In this document: positions 12,561 to 23,641 of the stretch, one piece after another
How positions within the stretch are numbered: the first letter of the stretch is position 1
Layout: each line of letters begins with the position of its first letter
Assembly (NCBI GenBank): GCA_018389105.1
Contig: JACATO010000626.1
Span: forward strand, 124,001-188,000
Reading direction: 5' to 3'
Origin: Nautilus pompilius
Lineage: Eukaryota > Mollusca > Cephalopoda > Nautilida > Nautilidae
DNA length: 64,000 nucleotides
Notes under the pieces: generated by a model
Told to the model about the DNA's origin: nothing
What the model saw: only the letters and a program-made list of their open reading frames with translations
Databases searched by the model: none
Made by a program: the position numbers and the translations under genes

Positions 12561-13600
12561 TCAACTCTCTATGCCTACCCATGGAAGCTAAGATTTCCAT
12601 TCATGTTCCTATTCCTTATATTTTTAGGTACTATTATTTCCCTTTCCTCAACCACTGATTAGGTATTTGAGTAGGTCTAGAAATTAATTAATAATATTCC
12701 TACCTATTCTCTCCGGAACTGGCTTCCTTTTCGAAAGGGAGAGAACAATTAAATACTTTAGTATTCAAGCACTTGCATCTAGGGCTATCCTAATAACAAG
12801 TATACTATCCTTTTACATTACTTCCTCCTGAGATAATTTATTTAGTCAAACCAAAATAAGAAGAATTATATTTATGCTTCTCCTCCTCATCAAGTTAGGG
12901 GGAGCACCTCTTCACTTTTGGCTTCCTAATATTACTTTACGGATATCGTGAATACATTGCCTTCTTCTCCTTACTTGACAAAAATTGGCCCACTCTTTCT
13001 TATTTACATAAACTCCCACCCTACTTATATTTTATTATTAGGCGTAACAAGAAGATTAATTGGAGTCTTAGTGGGATCAACCAAACAAGATTATGTATTT
13101 TATTAACATACTCTTCCATTTCACACACAGGATGAATAACGTGCTCTAGCTTTGAGAACTACATTACTCCTAGTATACTTTCTAACATATCTTCTCCTTT
13201 CCTTTATGACCTTCCTAATTATTTCTTACACTAATATTTCCTCTTTTTTCACAACTAAGTAAAGGGAGAAATATAAACGAGTTAATATTAACTCTTTCTA
13301 TCTCTCTTCTTTCTTTAAGAGGTTTACCACCCCTCCTAGGGTTCTTACCAAAATGATTTGTAATCATAATAATAGAGCCTAAACATATACCTACCTATAG
13401 GCTCTTTAATCTCCTTATACTACCACTTAAATTTATCAATCTTCTCAATTATTAAACCTGAGATTCTTCAACAACTTAACCTCCCTCTTAAACCCTTCTC
13501 TCGACTCCTTAGATCCACTCTTATAATCACCACATACTATGGAATGAATTTTTTCAACAAATCCCAAAGATATTTGAACCCTTTATTTCTTATTTGGAAT
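12561..13600 (+). pseudogene. nd2: Nuclear copy of mitochondrial NADH dehydrogenase subunit 2 (NUMT)
   Basis: Translation with the invertebrate mitochondrial code gives a near full-length ND2, the membrane subunit of complex I. An early block reads FLGTIISLSSTTDW, then WVGLEINL, then IKYFSIQALAS. The family-typical KLGGAPLHFWLPNITL follows at about 12890-12945, then LSGLPPLLGFLPKW near 13320, and the C-terminus GSLISLYYHLNLS and PEILQQLNLPLKPF. TGA is needed as Trp (in TTDW and FLPKW), AGA as Ser (in LSGLPP) and ATA as Met. At least two indels break the frame, around 12950-13120 and 13385. ND2 is usually about 330-350 residues, so nearly the whole gene was copied. Codon 12603 (ATG) lies within the reading frame; the true start is unclear. 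Confidence 0.9.
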
Positions 13601-15639
13601 CTGATCACATTTGGTTTGAAGTTATGCCTTTGTTCAAATCAAACCACCATCTGATCATTTAGATTTATCATGTGTCTGTTGATATTCTTAAATGTCAAAA
13701 TACAGAAACAATTCAACTAGATTCGTCACACACCTTACCATTCTTTTAGTGATAAAATCTAGGTATATTTTCATTCTCTTTTTTAAAAAAACATTTACCA
13801 AGTGACAATACTTGGTTTGGGTTGTTTAATTTGTTCAAAATTTCAGATTTGTTAGCATGTCCACCACAACACGAGCATTTAATTTTTTACCTTTAAATTG
13901 ATACTTTCTAGCCAATTTTCTTATCAGTGAATCTCTCTTCTGAATATTCTCTTTGTTTACATGTTGAAAGAGAAGTTTTTATTTTTAAATGTTTTTATGT
14001 CCAAATATTTATCCTTTTTATTCATGAAAATTAATCAGTAAAAGAAACAGGTTTTCATAACTTTAAATTTAGTGCCAGTCAAAAAAACTATTGAGAGAAA
14101 AATTTCATTCATTCAAGTCGCCATCTTAATTTACAGACTGACTGCCAATGTGGAGCCAGTCAGAACCATTATATTGAAATGTCGTCTTTATTGAGCAACT
14201 ACTGGTGAACAGAATTTCTCTCAATATTCTCACACTGTCCACTAGTCTCTGATGTTCTGAGGGTTATGCGAACCCACCATGCAAAAACTTTACATTAATC
14301 AAGGTTATCACTAATCATCTTTACAGGCTAACTCTCACTCAACTGTGTCCGTTTGCCAAATCAGTTCAACCTTCTGTGTACTGTCTCCATTGACAGCTCC
14401 TGCCAGTTTCCCACAGCAAGGTCTAAGTTAAAATTCTATTTCTCCACTTTTCACACAATTCAAACCCTAACCTCCCAGCAACATCATCAATGCATAAGTG
14501 TCCATGCACATTCATCATCACATAATGAAGAACCTCAATTACTAATCCATTTAACATATGGATCAACCATTTTAAACTGCTGCAATATGTTATTTCCTGG
14601 CAAATAAAATAAATAAAACTTTCAGAATAGTGGTAAGATATATAAAAACATTTTGTGCATGATTTTTATTACCATACCACTTACCATTCCTCACAAAATA
14701 AATAGATATTTCTTTTGGGGTTCCCCTTGTATGTATATAGAGGCAGACTACATGCAAACTTGATGTACCTGGATGAAATGTTAATATTTAAGTTTGTCTT
14801 CTGATTTTAATGGAACAAGATCCTCAATGAGAAAATAATTTCTGGATCTCTAATATTGCTTAGCAACAAATATTTTCACATGTTATCAGTAATTTGGAAG
14901 CCTGATTTTGGTTGGAATGTCATGCAGTTTCTTTGTTCCAACTTACTCAAATCAAAAACATTACCATAACAACAACCAAAAGAAAGTGTACGATAAATGG
15001 AAAGGCGTGGACAGTTTTTGTGCTCTATCCTCAACACACAAAGAAAGAATATGACAGATGCAAGTTTGAAATATTTTATGAACCACAGAGCACAATGTTT
15101 GAGTTAGATAATTAGTATCTCCACAACCCCTAGATCAACAAAGCTGTCTGAATATTTTAAATCATGAATAATCCAGCCTGGAAAAATGGTAGGTTGGTTC
15201 ATCCACAACATAAAAGTGAAAACATTTCTCAATGAATAATGCCCATACTTGTCCTCAACAACTGTATAATGGAAACTTCAGAGAGAAACCATTTATCCAA
15301 TTCTTCACTTTGTTAACCATTGTCTAGCAACATCTGACAATTATTTAAGCAAAAATTTATATTTACTGAGATAAGTTATTAACAAGAAATATTTTAGTTC
15401 TGGAATAAGTAAAGTCTGCTAATTTCTCAAAATTCAGTGTTCCTGACCCTGATGATTTATTTTCCTTTCAATACTATTAGTAAATAAATAATTTTTTTTT
15501 TAGAAGAGGATATGACATACAGGAAAGGATCTTAAATTGAGAAGCTTCAACAAAGCTAGAGAGATTAAGATAAAATCTAAAAGCTACCATATGGAGGAGG
15601 CAAACAAGAGCAGATACTTTGGGTATAGGTGAGACTCAC
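13601..15639. other. AT-rich non-coding stretch
   Basis: Possible intron of the minus-strand gene if the 7972-8013 exon is real. Two modest plus-strand open frames (14353-14607, 14912-15115) show no domain, and I treat them as chance. Confidence 0.5.
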
Positions 15640-15741
15640 TTTCTCTTCCTGTTCTAACTTGCCCAGATCTAGCAGCAGCTTGGATTCCATTTCATGCAAA
15701 TGATCTGCCTTACTGATCGGTGTCCCTTGCCTGAGCTCAAG
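15640..15741 (-). CDS. Exon of a coiled-coil host gene (product not identified)
   Basis: On the minus strand a TATTTCAG acceptor precedes 34 complete codons, followed by the donor GTGAGT. The peptide begins LELRQGTPISKADHLHEMES and ends LGKLEQEEK. It is rich in Leu, Glu and Lys with heptad-like spacing, so a coiled coil is likely. Phase is 0 at both ends, matching the end of the exon at 16194-16270. I do not recognise the protein. The five phase-compatible exons (27889, 25838, 18564, 16194, 15640) together give about 110 residues of one open message, which is unlikely by chance. Confidence 0.7.
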
Positions 15742-16193
15742 CTGAAATATGACAATGTGAAAAGTCACAAAACTATACTTCAGCTAAGAGAAGAAACTAT
15801 TTAAAGGAGAGAATGAATAGTAGTACTTTTGAAGCAACAACATTCTGCTCATACCTACAATCAAAGATACTACAGATTCTGCACTGTAAGTATAGGAAAG
15901 ACCTTGTTTACATTATAAGCCCAGGACATATTCTGTACTATAAACCCAAGATGGTATTAATGTGTAGGCAACAAACTGTTTACATCACTAAACCACAAAA
16001 GCAAAGCTAAGAAAGGAAAGGATAGGGCTCAGCTGAAAATCTAAAACAAAAGTTTATCCAAAACAATTAGCAAATTTGAGTCTGCCCAGTTAAATTTCGT
16101 TGTTTCTTATTGCCCCTTAGAGCAGCAATGTGTCAATCAGTACCAGATACCCTTTCTATGAAGAAACTAAAATAAATCACAACGGTAACAAAC
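15742..16193 (-). other. Intron between coiled-coil exons
   Basis: Bounded by GTTTGT (donor side, at 16193) and TTTCAG (acceptor side, at 15742) on the minus strand. It contains a chance plus-strand ORF and nothing else recognised. Confidence 0.6.
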
Positions 16194-16270
16194 CTCCATC
16201 TGTAAGTCTTCCATCTCTGTTAACTTGCTCTGAAATTCATTCAACGTGCTTTGAAGTTTGTTGGTGGAAC
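16194..16270 (-). CDS. Exon of the coiled-coil host gene
   Basis: 77 nt on the minus strand between a TATTGCAG acceptor and the donor GTTTGT. It enters in phase 1: the G ending the 18564-18624 exon completes a Gly codon. It reads STNKLQSTLNEFQSKLTEME then DLQME and ends on a codon boundary, so it joins directly to LELRQG of the next exon. Leu and hydrophobic residues are spaced every three to four positions, as expected in a coiled coil. Product unknown. Confidence 0.7.
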
Positions 16271-17535
16271 CTGCAATACAGAGCAGAACATCAGTATAGC
16301 TTCTGAGGCAGCCTGACACAAACCTAACAGTATAAACAACATTGGCAGGTTTGCTCAAGAACAAAACTCATACTCTGCAAAGTGATAATTCTAACTTCCC
16401 ACAACCTCAACATACTTTCACTTTACAAATAGGAGTTTTGTAGAATTAAAGTTACTAACTACGTAGCTTGCCATCTAGATGTCAAATACACACCTCAAAT
16501 ATGTAAATTTTTGCTCTACTAATAATACATACATGATGCAGCAGCTGCTAAACTAATAAGGCAAGTCACTGAATTTTATCAATAAAGCACAATCTGAAAT
16601 GAATTCCTTATCTGCAGTAGATTTTCAGTGATAAAAGTAAAATGATTATTTTAAGTCAGCAGAGCAGGAAGCTTTAAACTCTCTTTAAACAAAAACCTCA
16701 GCTAGTCTGTTTCTACAAATATTTATACTGTTCTGCTTCCGTATTTGTTCAGGTGGAGACTACTAAATAGCTACTAGCACTACTAATGCCTAACCAATAA
16801 CATTTATATTCAGCACATAACATTACAGGAACTCTCAGAGAAATTATTTATCATATACAATCCTTATCAGAAATTTTTAAAATTTCAATTGTGCCACAAG
16901 GAAAACACCTTTGTCCATAAATCAGACTATTACTAATAAAAAATGGTTAAATGTCCTAAAACCCTTTCTAAGACATCTTATCACCTCACCCAAGATCCTG
17001 CTGACTTGAAAACACACTTTACAATGTTTTCAGCTTTACAGGGAACTTTGCCCTTTTATTCTACTGGTGTATACTAGTGCATACATTTTATTATGCGTGA
17101 CATTTCTTTTGTTTCTGATTTATTATTTATAGATTTATTTTGTTAAAATAAAAGTCAAAACAATAGTACTGCTTTATTACTGCACAATCAACTTCACAAG
17201 AGATTACTACATTAAGAGAGAATGTACAGAGACCCTACAAATATTGAAACTGTGCATTTTCACCCTGTAACAAGAAACAAACAAAATATTTGGTTTAAAA
17301 TAAGGTTGTGTGACAATTATGGCCACCAGCATATGTCTGGTAATTTGACTGAGGTCTTGTGAAGTTTTCTAGTAAAGAGTTCATTATTGATAGAAATAAA
17401 AAAGACAATATCAGAAATTAGTAAATTAATTTTTTAAAAAATCTGTTCCTGCAAATCTTCCCCAGGCCAGGTGCTTTGGGTGCAATGTAGAGCAATAATA
17501 GAGTTTTTTCTTTTTTTTGAGGGAGGAGACACTAT
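16271..17535 (-). other. Intronic AT-rich sequence
   Basis: No gene, RNA or clear repeat recognised. Confidence 0.5.
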
Positions 17536-17759
17536 TCAGGTCTTTAATCCAACCCTCCGTCTATTTATCTCAATCTGTATAAAACCAAAGCACACGAGCA
17601 CCCTGTAACTACAAGATGAAATCTCTCCACTAATGTATACAAAAACCAGAAGGTACCCAAACAAATAGCCAGAAGTAAAACAACAAAAAGCAAAAGTGTG
17701 AAATTCATTTGTAATATTTTTCTGAAGCTCTTCAATTTCCTTTTCACCAGATAATTTTT
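17536..17759 (-). CDS. Possible alternative last exon of the coiled-coil gene
   Basis: On the minus strand a pyrimidine-rich CCTTTTCAG acceptor opens a 224-nt frame that enters in phase 1 (completing a Glu codon with the G of the 18564 exon). It reads KLSGEKEIEELQKNI and then a Phe/Cys/Tyr-rich hydrophobic tail, ending at TGA (17536). It could be an alternative terminal exon that turns a coiled coil into a membrane-anchored C-terminus, or chance. The exon pair 18564 to 16194 works equally well without it. Confidence 0.35.
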
Positions 17760-18563
17760 CTGAAAAGGAAATATAACAGTTTGTTTTGCCATATACCTGT
17801 TTTTTCTTTTAAATTCATATACATTGGAGATATTTCTGCCTGCAGTAGATAAAGCAAACATACCATTTTACTAGTTAACATTAGTTTAACTATAACATCA
17901 CAGGGTAGGAGTCTAAACTTTTCAGAATGGCTGTATATGGCTGGACCTCTTGACAAGATGAGGTGGATAATGCATACGCTTAATTACCCACAAACATTTT
18001 CCATTTGAAAAAAACAATAATAATTTACCAGGTTGGCCATCTGCTCTCTACAGGAAAGAGGAAAAAGAGAAAGAAACTGCTTCTTTGCAGAAAATGTAAA
18101 TCAATAATTTAATTTAGATTTTTGATAACTTGATACGAGGAGGAGTTATTTTTTCTTTCTTATATAGAAACAACAGTAATGAAACCATTATTCATTTTCA
18201 GTAAACTGTTCTAAACAAATAATATTTTACTCAAAATTGATAAACCTAATTTTGTTCAAAACCACTCATATTTTATATATACTAAACTATACTACACCCT
18301 ATCAACTGTGAACTAGTTTCAGAAAGAAAACATTTTTTAAAAATCTTTAGAAAAAGCACTGCATGAAATATTGAGTTTCCATTCAATAAAAGCAAATGGA
18401 AACTGAACAATCTCAGGCTAGTTTCTGTTTGGTACAATCCAGACATTGCCCAGTTTCCAGATGATTGCTGTTAATACACATGGAATTTCATGCAGTCAAC
18501 TAAAAGGTTTCTGAACAAATCAGATTTATTAAAGGAGGCTGAGTTTGATACAGCAAATCTTAC

Positions 18564-18624
18564 CAATGTCATTTGTATGTGTATTGTTGTTGGCTTGTAT
18601 GGACAAGAGATTGTCAAGCTTTTT
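18564..18624 (-). CDS. Exon of the coiled-coil host gene
   Basis: 61 nt on the minus strand between the acceptor ATTTTCTTTTCAG and the donor GTAAGA, both strong. It enters in phase 0 and leaves in phase 1. It reads KKLDNLLSIQANNNTHTNDI. The phase fits the 25838-25916 exon upstream and the 16194-16270 exon downstream. The Asn-rich stretch interrupts the coiled coil. Product unknown. Confidence 0.65.
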
Positions 18625-19231
18625 CTGAAAAGAAAATTATACAGAAGAAAATAGATAGCAGAAATGTGGCAAAATATCGCTGCTGCAAAACGTATGGTCA
18701 GTGAAAAGTTCATGACCTGACTCACCCAGGTAGGTTCAACTAAAAAGGGAGGGATGGATTTATAAAGTGAGGACAATCTGCCAAATCTTAGTCCTTCCAC
18801 AAGATCACTACAAACAACATGCCCACAAAATTAGTTAACTTTCCACTGATATCATACTATTTAAACCTACATTTCAAAAATCAGTTTACCACCAAGTTCT
18901 CCAATGAAATGCAATTCTATTCAGCTCTTTTGATGTTGGAGTTATTCTATGTCTCTGCCTATCAAAGAACCAAATATCAATTCTATGTTTATACTAATTA
19001 CAGCTAAGAGACGTCATGCCAGCCATTAATAAACAAACTGTTGAAAACCATCAAAATTAATTATTATATAACCTCTGACAGCCAGTTTAGATTAGAACTC
19101 ATACTGTCCAAATCCTAATATTACTGACAAATTAACAAATTGTATGTAATAATATGATCATCGACTTACACAGTAATATATGTAGATGTGTCTATAACTC
19201 CATTTCCTCAAATGTAACTCATATTTTTAAG
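18625..19231 (-). other. Intronic AT-rich sequence
   Basis: Nothing recognised apart from chance open frames. Confidence 0.5.
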
Positions 19232-19873
19232 TACTGTATTTTTTGGCATTAAGTCGATACTTTTTTCTACAAGAGCCTGATCATCAACTTATACTCCACT
19301 TTGACATATATGGATGAAATCATGATACTGGAAACATGGGACACTTAAGTACCATGGGGAATTTATACATGATTGTATTTGCATGTGTGAGTGCATGCTG
19401 ACTCCGATTCAGTTACCTCCCTTAGATCTCTGTTGATCTGGAAGGCCCATATTGTCTTCAGTCTACTCTGAGGATAATTTGTAAACAAAGACGGTTTTTG
19501 TATCACTACACGAATGCACAAACAACGCAGTCTAAATGGTTATACCGCTATACTCACTAATTTCTAAGAAGTATTTCTAAGGGTTTACATAATTTGTAAC
19601 ACTATACCTGTGATTCAACTTTTTATTTGATAAATAAAATTCATATCAAACTGTGTTTCATACGGATTGAGGCTTCTTTATTTCTCCTTCATTCTCTTTC
19701 TTTACCCACCTAAAACTCTTTCCTTCCCCAAATCTCTCTCTCTCTCTCTGATGTTATCCACCAAAGCTGCTTTGTAACCCTAACAGAAATTCTATACTAT
19801 TATTACTGTACAAAAGTATGGTTGTACTATCGACTTACACACCACTTCAACTTATAACTCGAAAAATATGGTA
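19232..19873. mobile_element. Non-autonomous DNA element with about 30-bp terminal inverted repeats
   Basis: The left end TACTGTATTTTTTGG then TTAAGTCGATA is mirrored at the right end, whose reverse complement begins TACCATATTTTTCGAG and later has GTAAGTCGATAG. The outer TA may be a target duplication, which would suggest a Tc1/mariner-type mechanism. There is no coding capacity. It holds a TC microsatellite near 19733-19750 and the repeat block at 19363-19437. The superfamily is uncertain. Confidence 0.55.
19363..19437 (+). repeat. Dispersed repeat block, second copy at 25107-25175
   Basis: Both copies read ATGATTGTATTTGCATGTGT then GCATGCTGACTC then GATTCAGTTACCTCCCTTA with few differences. 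It lies inside the inverted-repeat element at 19232-19873, so the 25.1-kb copy is probably a fragment of the same family. Confidence 0.6.
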
Positions 19874-21560
19874 GCTACACCTGCTTAACTTGAAATGGTC
19901 ATTAGTCACCAAATTCAATGAAAAATGAGATCATAGACACAAGAAATGTTGACAAAAGAGAATCCTGAAGACAGCAACATAAAAAGTTTGCTGAAACATA
20001 ATAAAAATTAGATCCCTTAAATGGTGATAAAAACTCCCAAAAATGTTAAACACAAAAAACACCACAGATAAATTCTCATAACAATAAATTCTATTCAGTA
20101 ATTTGAGAGGTAAAAAAAATAAAATTTAGGTTCAATTCTAATCTTGCTGTAAGGGTCTCCAAAGGTGTCTGTGGGAATGAATTTACTCAAAATAATGTAT
20201 GGCAGCATCTGCTCACACTATGAGAGAGAGAAAGACAGCAGAGTCTCTAAGCGAAGGTTTCAAACTTACCTCAACTGTTCCTGTGGATTTTTTCCATTCT
20301 TTATACTTAGTTTTGTCAGTTTACAGATTTTCTTTCAGCTGGAAAAACAACAAACAACAAAACAAAATACACACACACACTCACAGGAAATCAATTTCCT
20401 TAAAATCAGATCAATGTTTCTCCAGAGCTAAATTAAATAATGTCAAAAACCATGAAAGCAATTTTTGGTTTTAAATGAGAAAAATTAATTTTTACTGCAC
20501 ACGATATGTTTTAACCTGTTCAGTCAATCGAATCTCCTTTCTTTCCAAGAACAGTAAAAACTACTAGAGAACCAAATGTTTATCCATCTCCCTTCCTCTA
20601 TTTCTCTCTTTCTAAAAACATTAAAACTAGCAAAATAAAAATCACAAATCCACTAAACAACTCACTTCTTGGGTTCCTTCAGGTATTCAATTTCACAATG
20701 GATCCTGAAAGATGTACAACAAAAAATCATCAGCAGGAAAAGGGCAAAGACAAGATTAAAGTTACTACCTTAAAGTTGTCTTATCCTCAAGCAGTGATAT
20801 ATCTTTCTATTTAACTTTAGCTTAGACAGTTCATGTTATTGTTATCTGGAGTTCCTGAGTGGACATTGACCAATGGAAAGCTGCTGTGAGAGTTGTTATT
20901 GTTATGGTAGGGTAGGGCTGGACAGAGATGTAGGTCCAGGTTTTGGTCATTGTGTGCTGCTGTTGTTGTTGTAGGGTCCACAAGGGTCCTACTGCATGGG
21001 AATTGTAGGCTTGCTATCAAAGCACTGTCAATTTGCTCTGTCCACTTGTTGGCTATTGTTTGGCAGGTAGACATTTACACTATCCAGCTGTATCTGCCAT
21101 TCCACAAACTTCTGCTATAAATTCGTGAAGACTTCGCTACTCCATGGCTTTCCAGAGGAAGGATGCTGACTGATCAGATGAGGAATGTGTTACTGCGTGT
21201 TATGAGATTATTATTTTTAGAAACAAAATGTTAATAGGCTGATGAGGGAACAATCATGAGAAATGAGTAGATGTCGGCATTCTCCCTGACACATTCAAAT
21301 TGGTAGCATCGTTGTCTGCACAACCACCACCTTGTGCCACTCCATATTAAGTGCTTATTTCTCATTTTCCATGGTTTATCACGACTTAGGAATCTTCTCA
21401 TATACTGTTCAGGTTTAACTGAGGGTTCTTCAGATACATGCTTTTTCCTAAATATATTCAATTACCTATGCTATGGTTACATTTTTGCATGTCAAAATCC
21501 AGTAAAGGCTTAAAATAACATGAAAACTTATTAATAAACTAGAATGCTTATTAATTAAAT
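19874..21560 (-). other. Intronic sequence, nothing firm
   Basis: Contains a CA microsatellite near 20369-20380 and a GTT-rich segment (20830-20970). There is a possible 39-nt exon at 20666-20704 with good splice signals but the wrong phase (see rejected list). No gene is claimed. Confidence 0.4.
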
Positions 21561-21599
21561 TGTGTGTTCATTAGTTACTGCTTTCCATATAAATTACAT

Positions 21600-23641
21600 C
21601 ACATTTCTTTGTTTTGCTGGACTAGCTCAAGTTGGAAATGTCAAAGAAAAGGAAGTACAACGAAGCATACGTATCCTTTGGTTTACTTTCATAGCTGATC
21701 GTGATGGGACACAAAAGCCGCAGTGTTTCCTGTGTGGCAAAGTTTTTGCCAATGGAAGCATGAAGCCAACAAAGCTGAAGGAGCATCTCACATCTGTCCA
21801 CTGTGAAAATACATCGGACAGTGTTGATCTTTTTCGTGCGAAGGCGACTTGATTTGAGAAAGCTGGAACTTTACCAAATTTGGATTTGCCCCAACACAAA
21901 AGAAGCCACATATGATTGGAGAGACCTTGGTAAAGCCATGTGTCCTGGAAATTATCGAGCTGGTTTGTGGCTTATAGCAGAGGAAGAAAATTGAAGCGGT
22001 GCCTTTGTCAAATGACGTCATCCACTCCAGAACTGTTGACATTTTTAAAAATGTTTTGAAGCAAGTAATGGAGGAATTGGCAGCTACACCATTTCCGTTC
22101 AGCATGCAACTGGATGAAACTACTTATGTCTCTCAGTGCAGCCAGCTCCTGGTTTTCATCCGTTATATGCATGCTGATGCCATCAAAGAATTCCTATTTT
22201 GTGAGCCCCTTTTGGAAACTATAAAGGCCATCGACATCTTAGAAATAATGAATAGTTTCTTTGCCAAGCAAAACTTAAACTGGAAGAAAAATCTTGGTGC
22301 TCTGTGCACAGATGGAGCACCTGTGATGCTTGGCAAAATATCTGGTTTTGCTGCTTTGGTGAAGAAAGAAGCTCCTCAGGTCATTGTGACCCATTGTTTT
22401 CTACATTGCCATGCATTGGCATCAAAGACTCTGCCAACAATCCTAAAAGAAGTCTTGTCTACTGGCGTGAAAGTCGTCAACTTCATCAAAGCCAATGCTT
22501 TGAACCATCGCGTTTTCAAGAGGTTTTGTCAAGAAATGGGAGCAGCATATGAAGTTCTTCTCTGCCACACAGAAGTTCGCTGGCTTTCCAGAGGAAAAAT
22601 CTTGAATCGCTTGATTGAACCCTTGGGTAGAAGTTTCACTTTTTTTGAGAGAAAAAGAAAGCCCATTCTCAGAATAGTTTGACAGGGAAGAGTTCATTCA
22701 TGGCTTGGCTTACTTGGCAGATATTTTTGGCCATATGAATGAGGTGAATCTTTTGATTCAAGGCCCTGCAGTCATTATTATGGATGCTGCTGAAAGACTG
22801 CAAGTTCTTTTGGCCAAGCTGCCACTGTGGACAAGGAGATTGAAGGTAGACAACTATGCAAACTTTCCAATGTTAGAGGAAGTGCTTTTGCAGGATGGAA
22901 TTGAGAGTGACAAAGCCCTGTTAATTTCTCTGCAGGCAGAAAGCTGCAGACATCTGGATACACTGCAGAACTCTTGGAAAGGTTACTTCTGCTCAGGTGA
23001 CCTTAAAGTTGAAATATGGATTCATAATCATCTCATTGCTGACATAGACTGTATCAGTGATGAAGACCGTGCCAAAAAATGACCTCATTGACCTGAAGAC
23101 AAAGGAATTGATACGTAATGAATTCAACTCCAAGAGTATTGGAGAATTCTGGTGTTCGTTGACACAAGCCTACCATTGTCTGGCAAAGCGAGCTATGGGT
23201 GCTCTGATTCCGTTTGCTACTACATACTTTTGAGAGTCAGAGTTTTCAGCACTTGTTCACATGAAAACGAAAAGTCGAAATCGAATGGATGTCAGACATG
23301 ACATGCGTGTTGCCTTGTCAAAGACCGCTCCACAATTTCATTGAAATGAACTTTTGAGCAGAATTAAAGTTTTGTTTTGTTTAATTTGCACCAGTTGGAT
23401 GTATTTCATTTTTTCATGGAGTGGCCATTAATTTTTGCATGAAAAAGAGTGAGAAACATAATTCTTTGTAAAGATTGTTTTATACTTTGTGTATGAGGCA
23501 ATCAATTTTCAATAAAGTATATTCATTGTATGCAAAATGTTGTGTTTATGTGCTTATATGCATTTTTATAGAGGGAGGGGTCCATAGCTTTCACCAGATT
23601 CTAAAAGGGGTCCGTGACTCAAAAAAGGTTAAGAACCATTG
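21600..23641 (+). mobile_element. hAT transposon of the ZBED5/Charlie type
   Basis: It contains a degraded BED-finger hAT transposase. The right end reads GGGGTCCGTGACTC, then GGTTAAGAACCATTG at 23627-23641. This is the inverted terminus typical of Charlie-like hATs (CAATGGTTCTTAACC inward). A matching left terminus was not found. It lies, in the opposite orientation, in the 7.2-kb intron between the 25838 and 18564 exons of the coiled-coil gene. Confidence 0.7.
21638..23365 (+). pseudogene. hAT transposase, ZBED5/FAM200-like, frameshifted
   Basis: The ATG at 21638 starts MSKKRKYNEAYVSFG. A one-base loss near 21688 then shifts the frame. A BED-type zinc finger follows (CFLCGKVFANGSMKPTKLKE, then HLTSVH), giving C-x2-C and H-x4-H spacing. 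The core at 21999-22682 includes MQLDETTYVSQCSQLLVF with the catalytic Asp and a LCTDGAPVMLG block with the second Asp. It also has VTHCFLHCHALASKTLP and EVRWLSRGK. The C-terminal dimerisation region (ESEFSALVHMKTKSRNRM) is readable near 23230-23290 after two more shifts. Breaks near 21850, 22680 and 23080 make it inactive. Relatives of this transposase were domesticated in vertebrates as ZBED5 and FAM200; there is no sign of that here. Confidence 0.85.

Noticed and set aside
20666..20704. 39-nt minus-strand exon candidate (HCEIEYLKEPKK) with good acceptor and donor
   Set aside because: Its open frame needs phase 2 on entry, but the 25838 exon ends in phase 0. Joining them gives a stop at once. 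It is not needed to link 25838 to 18564.
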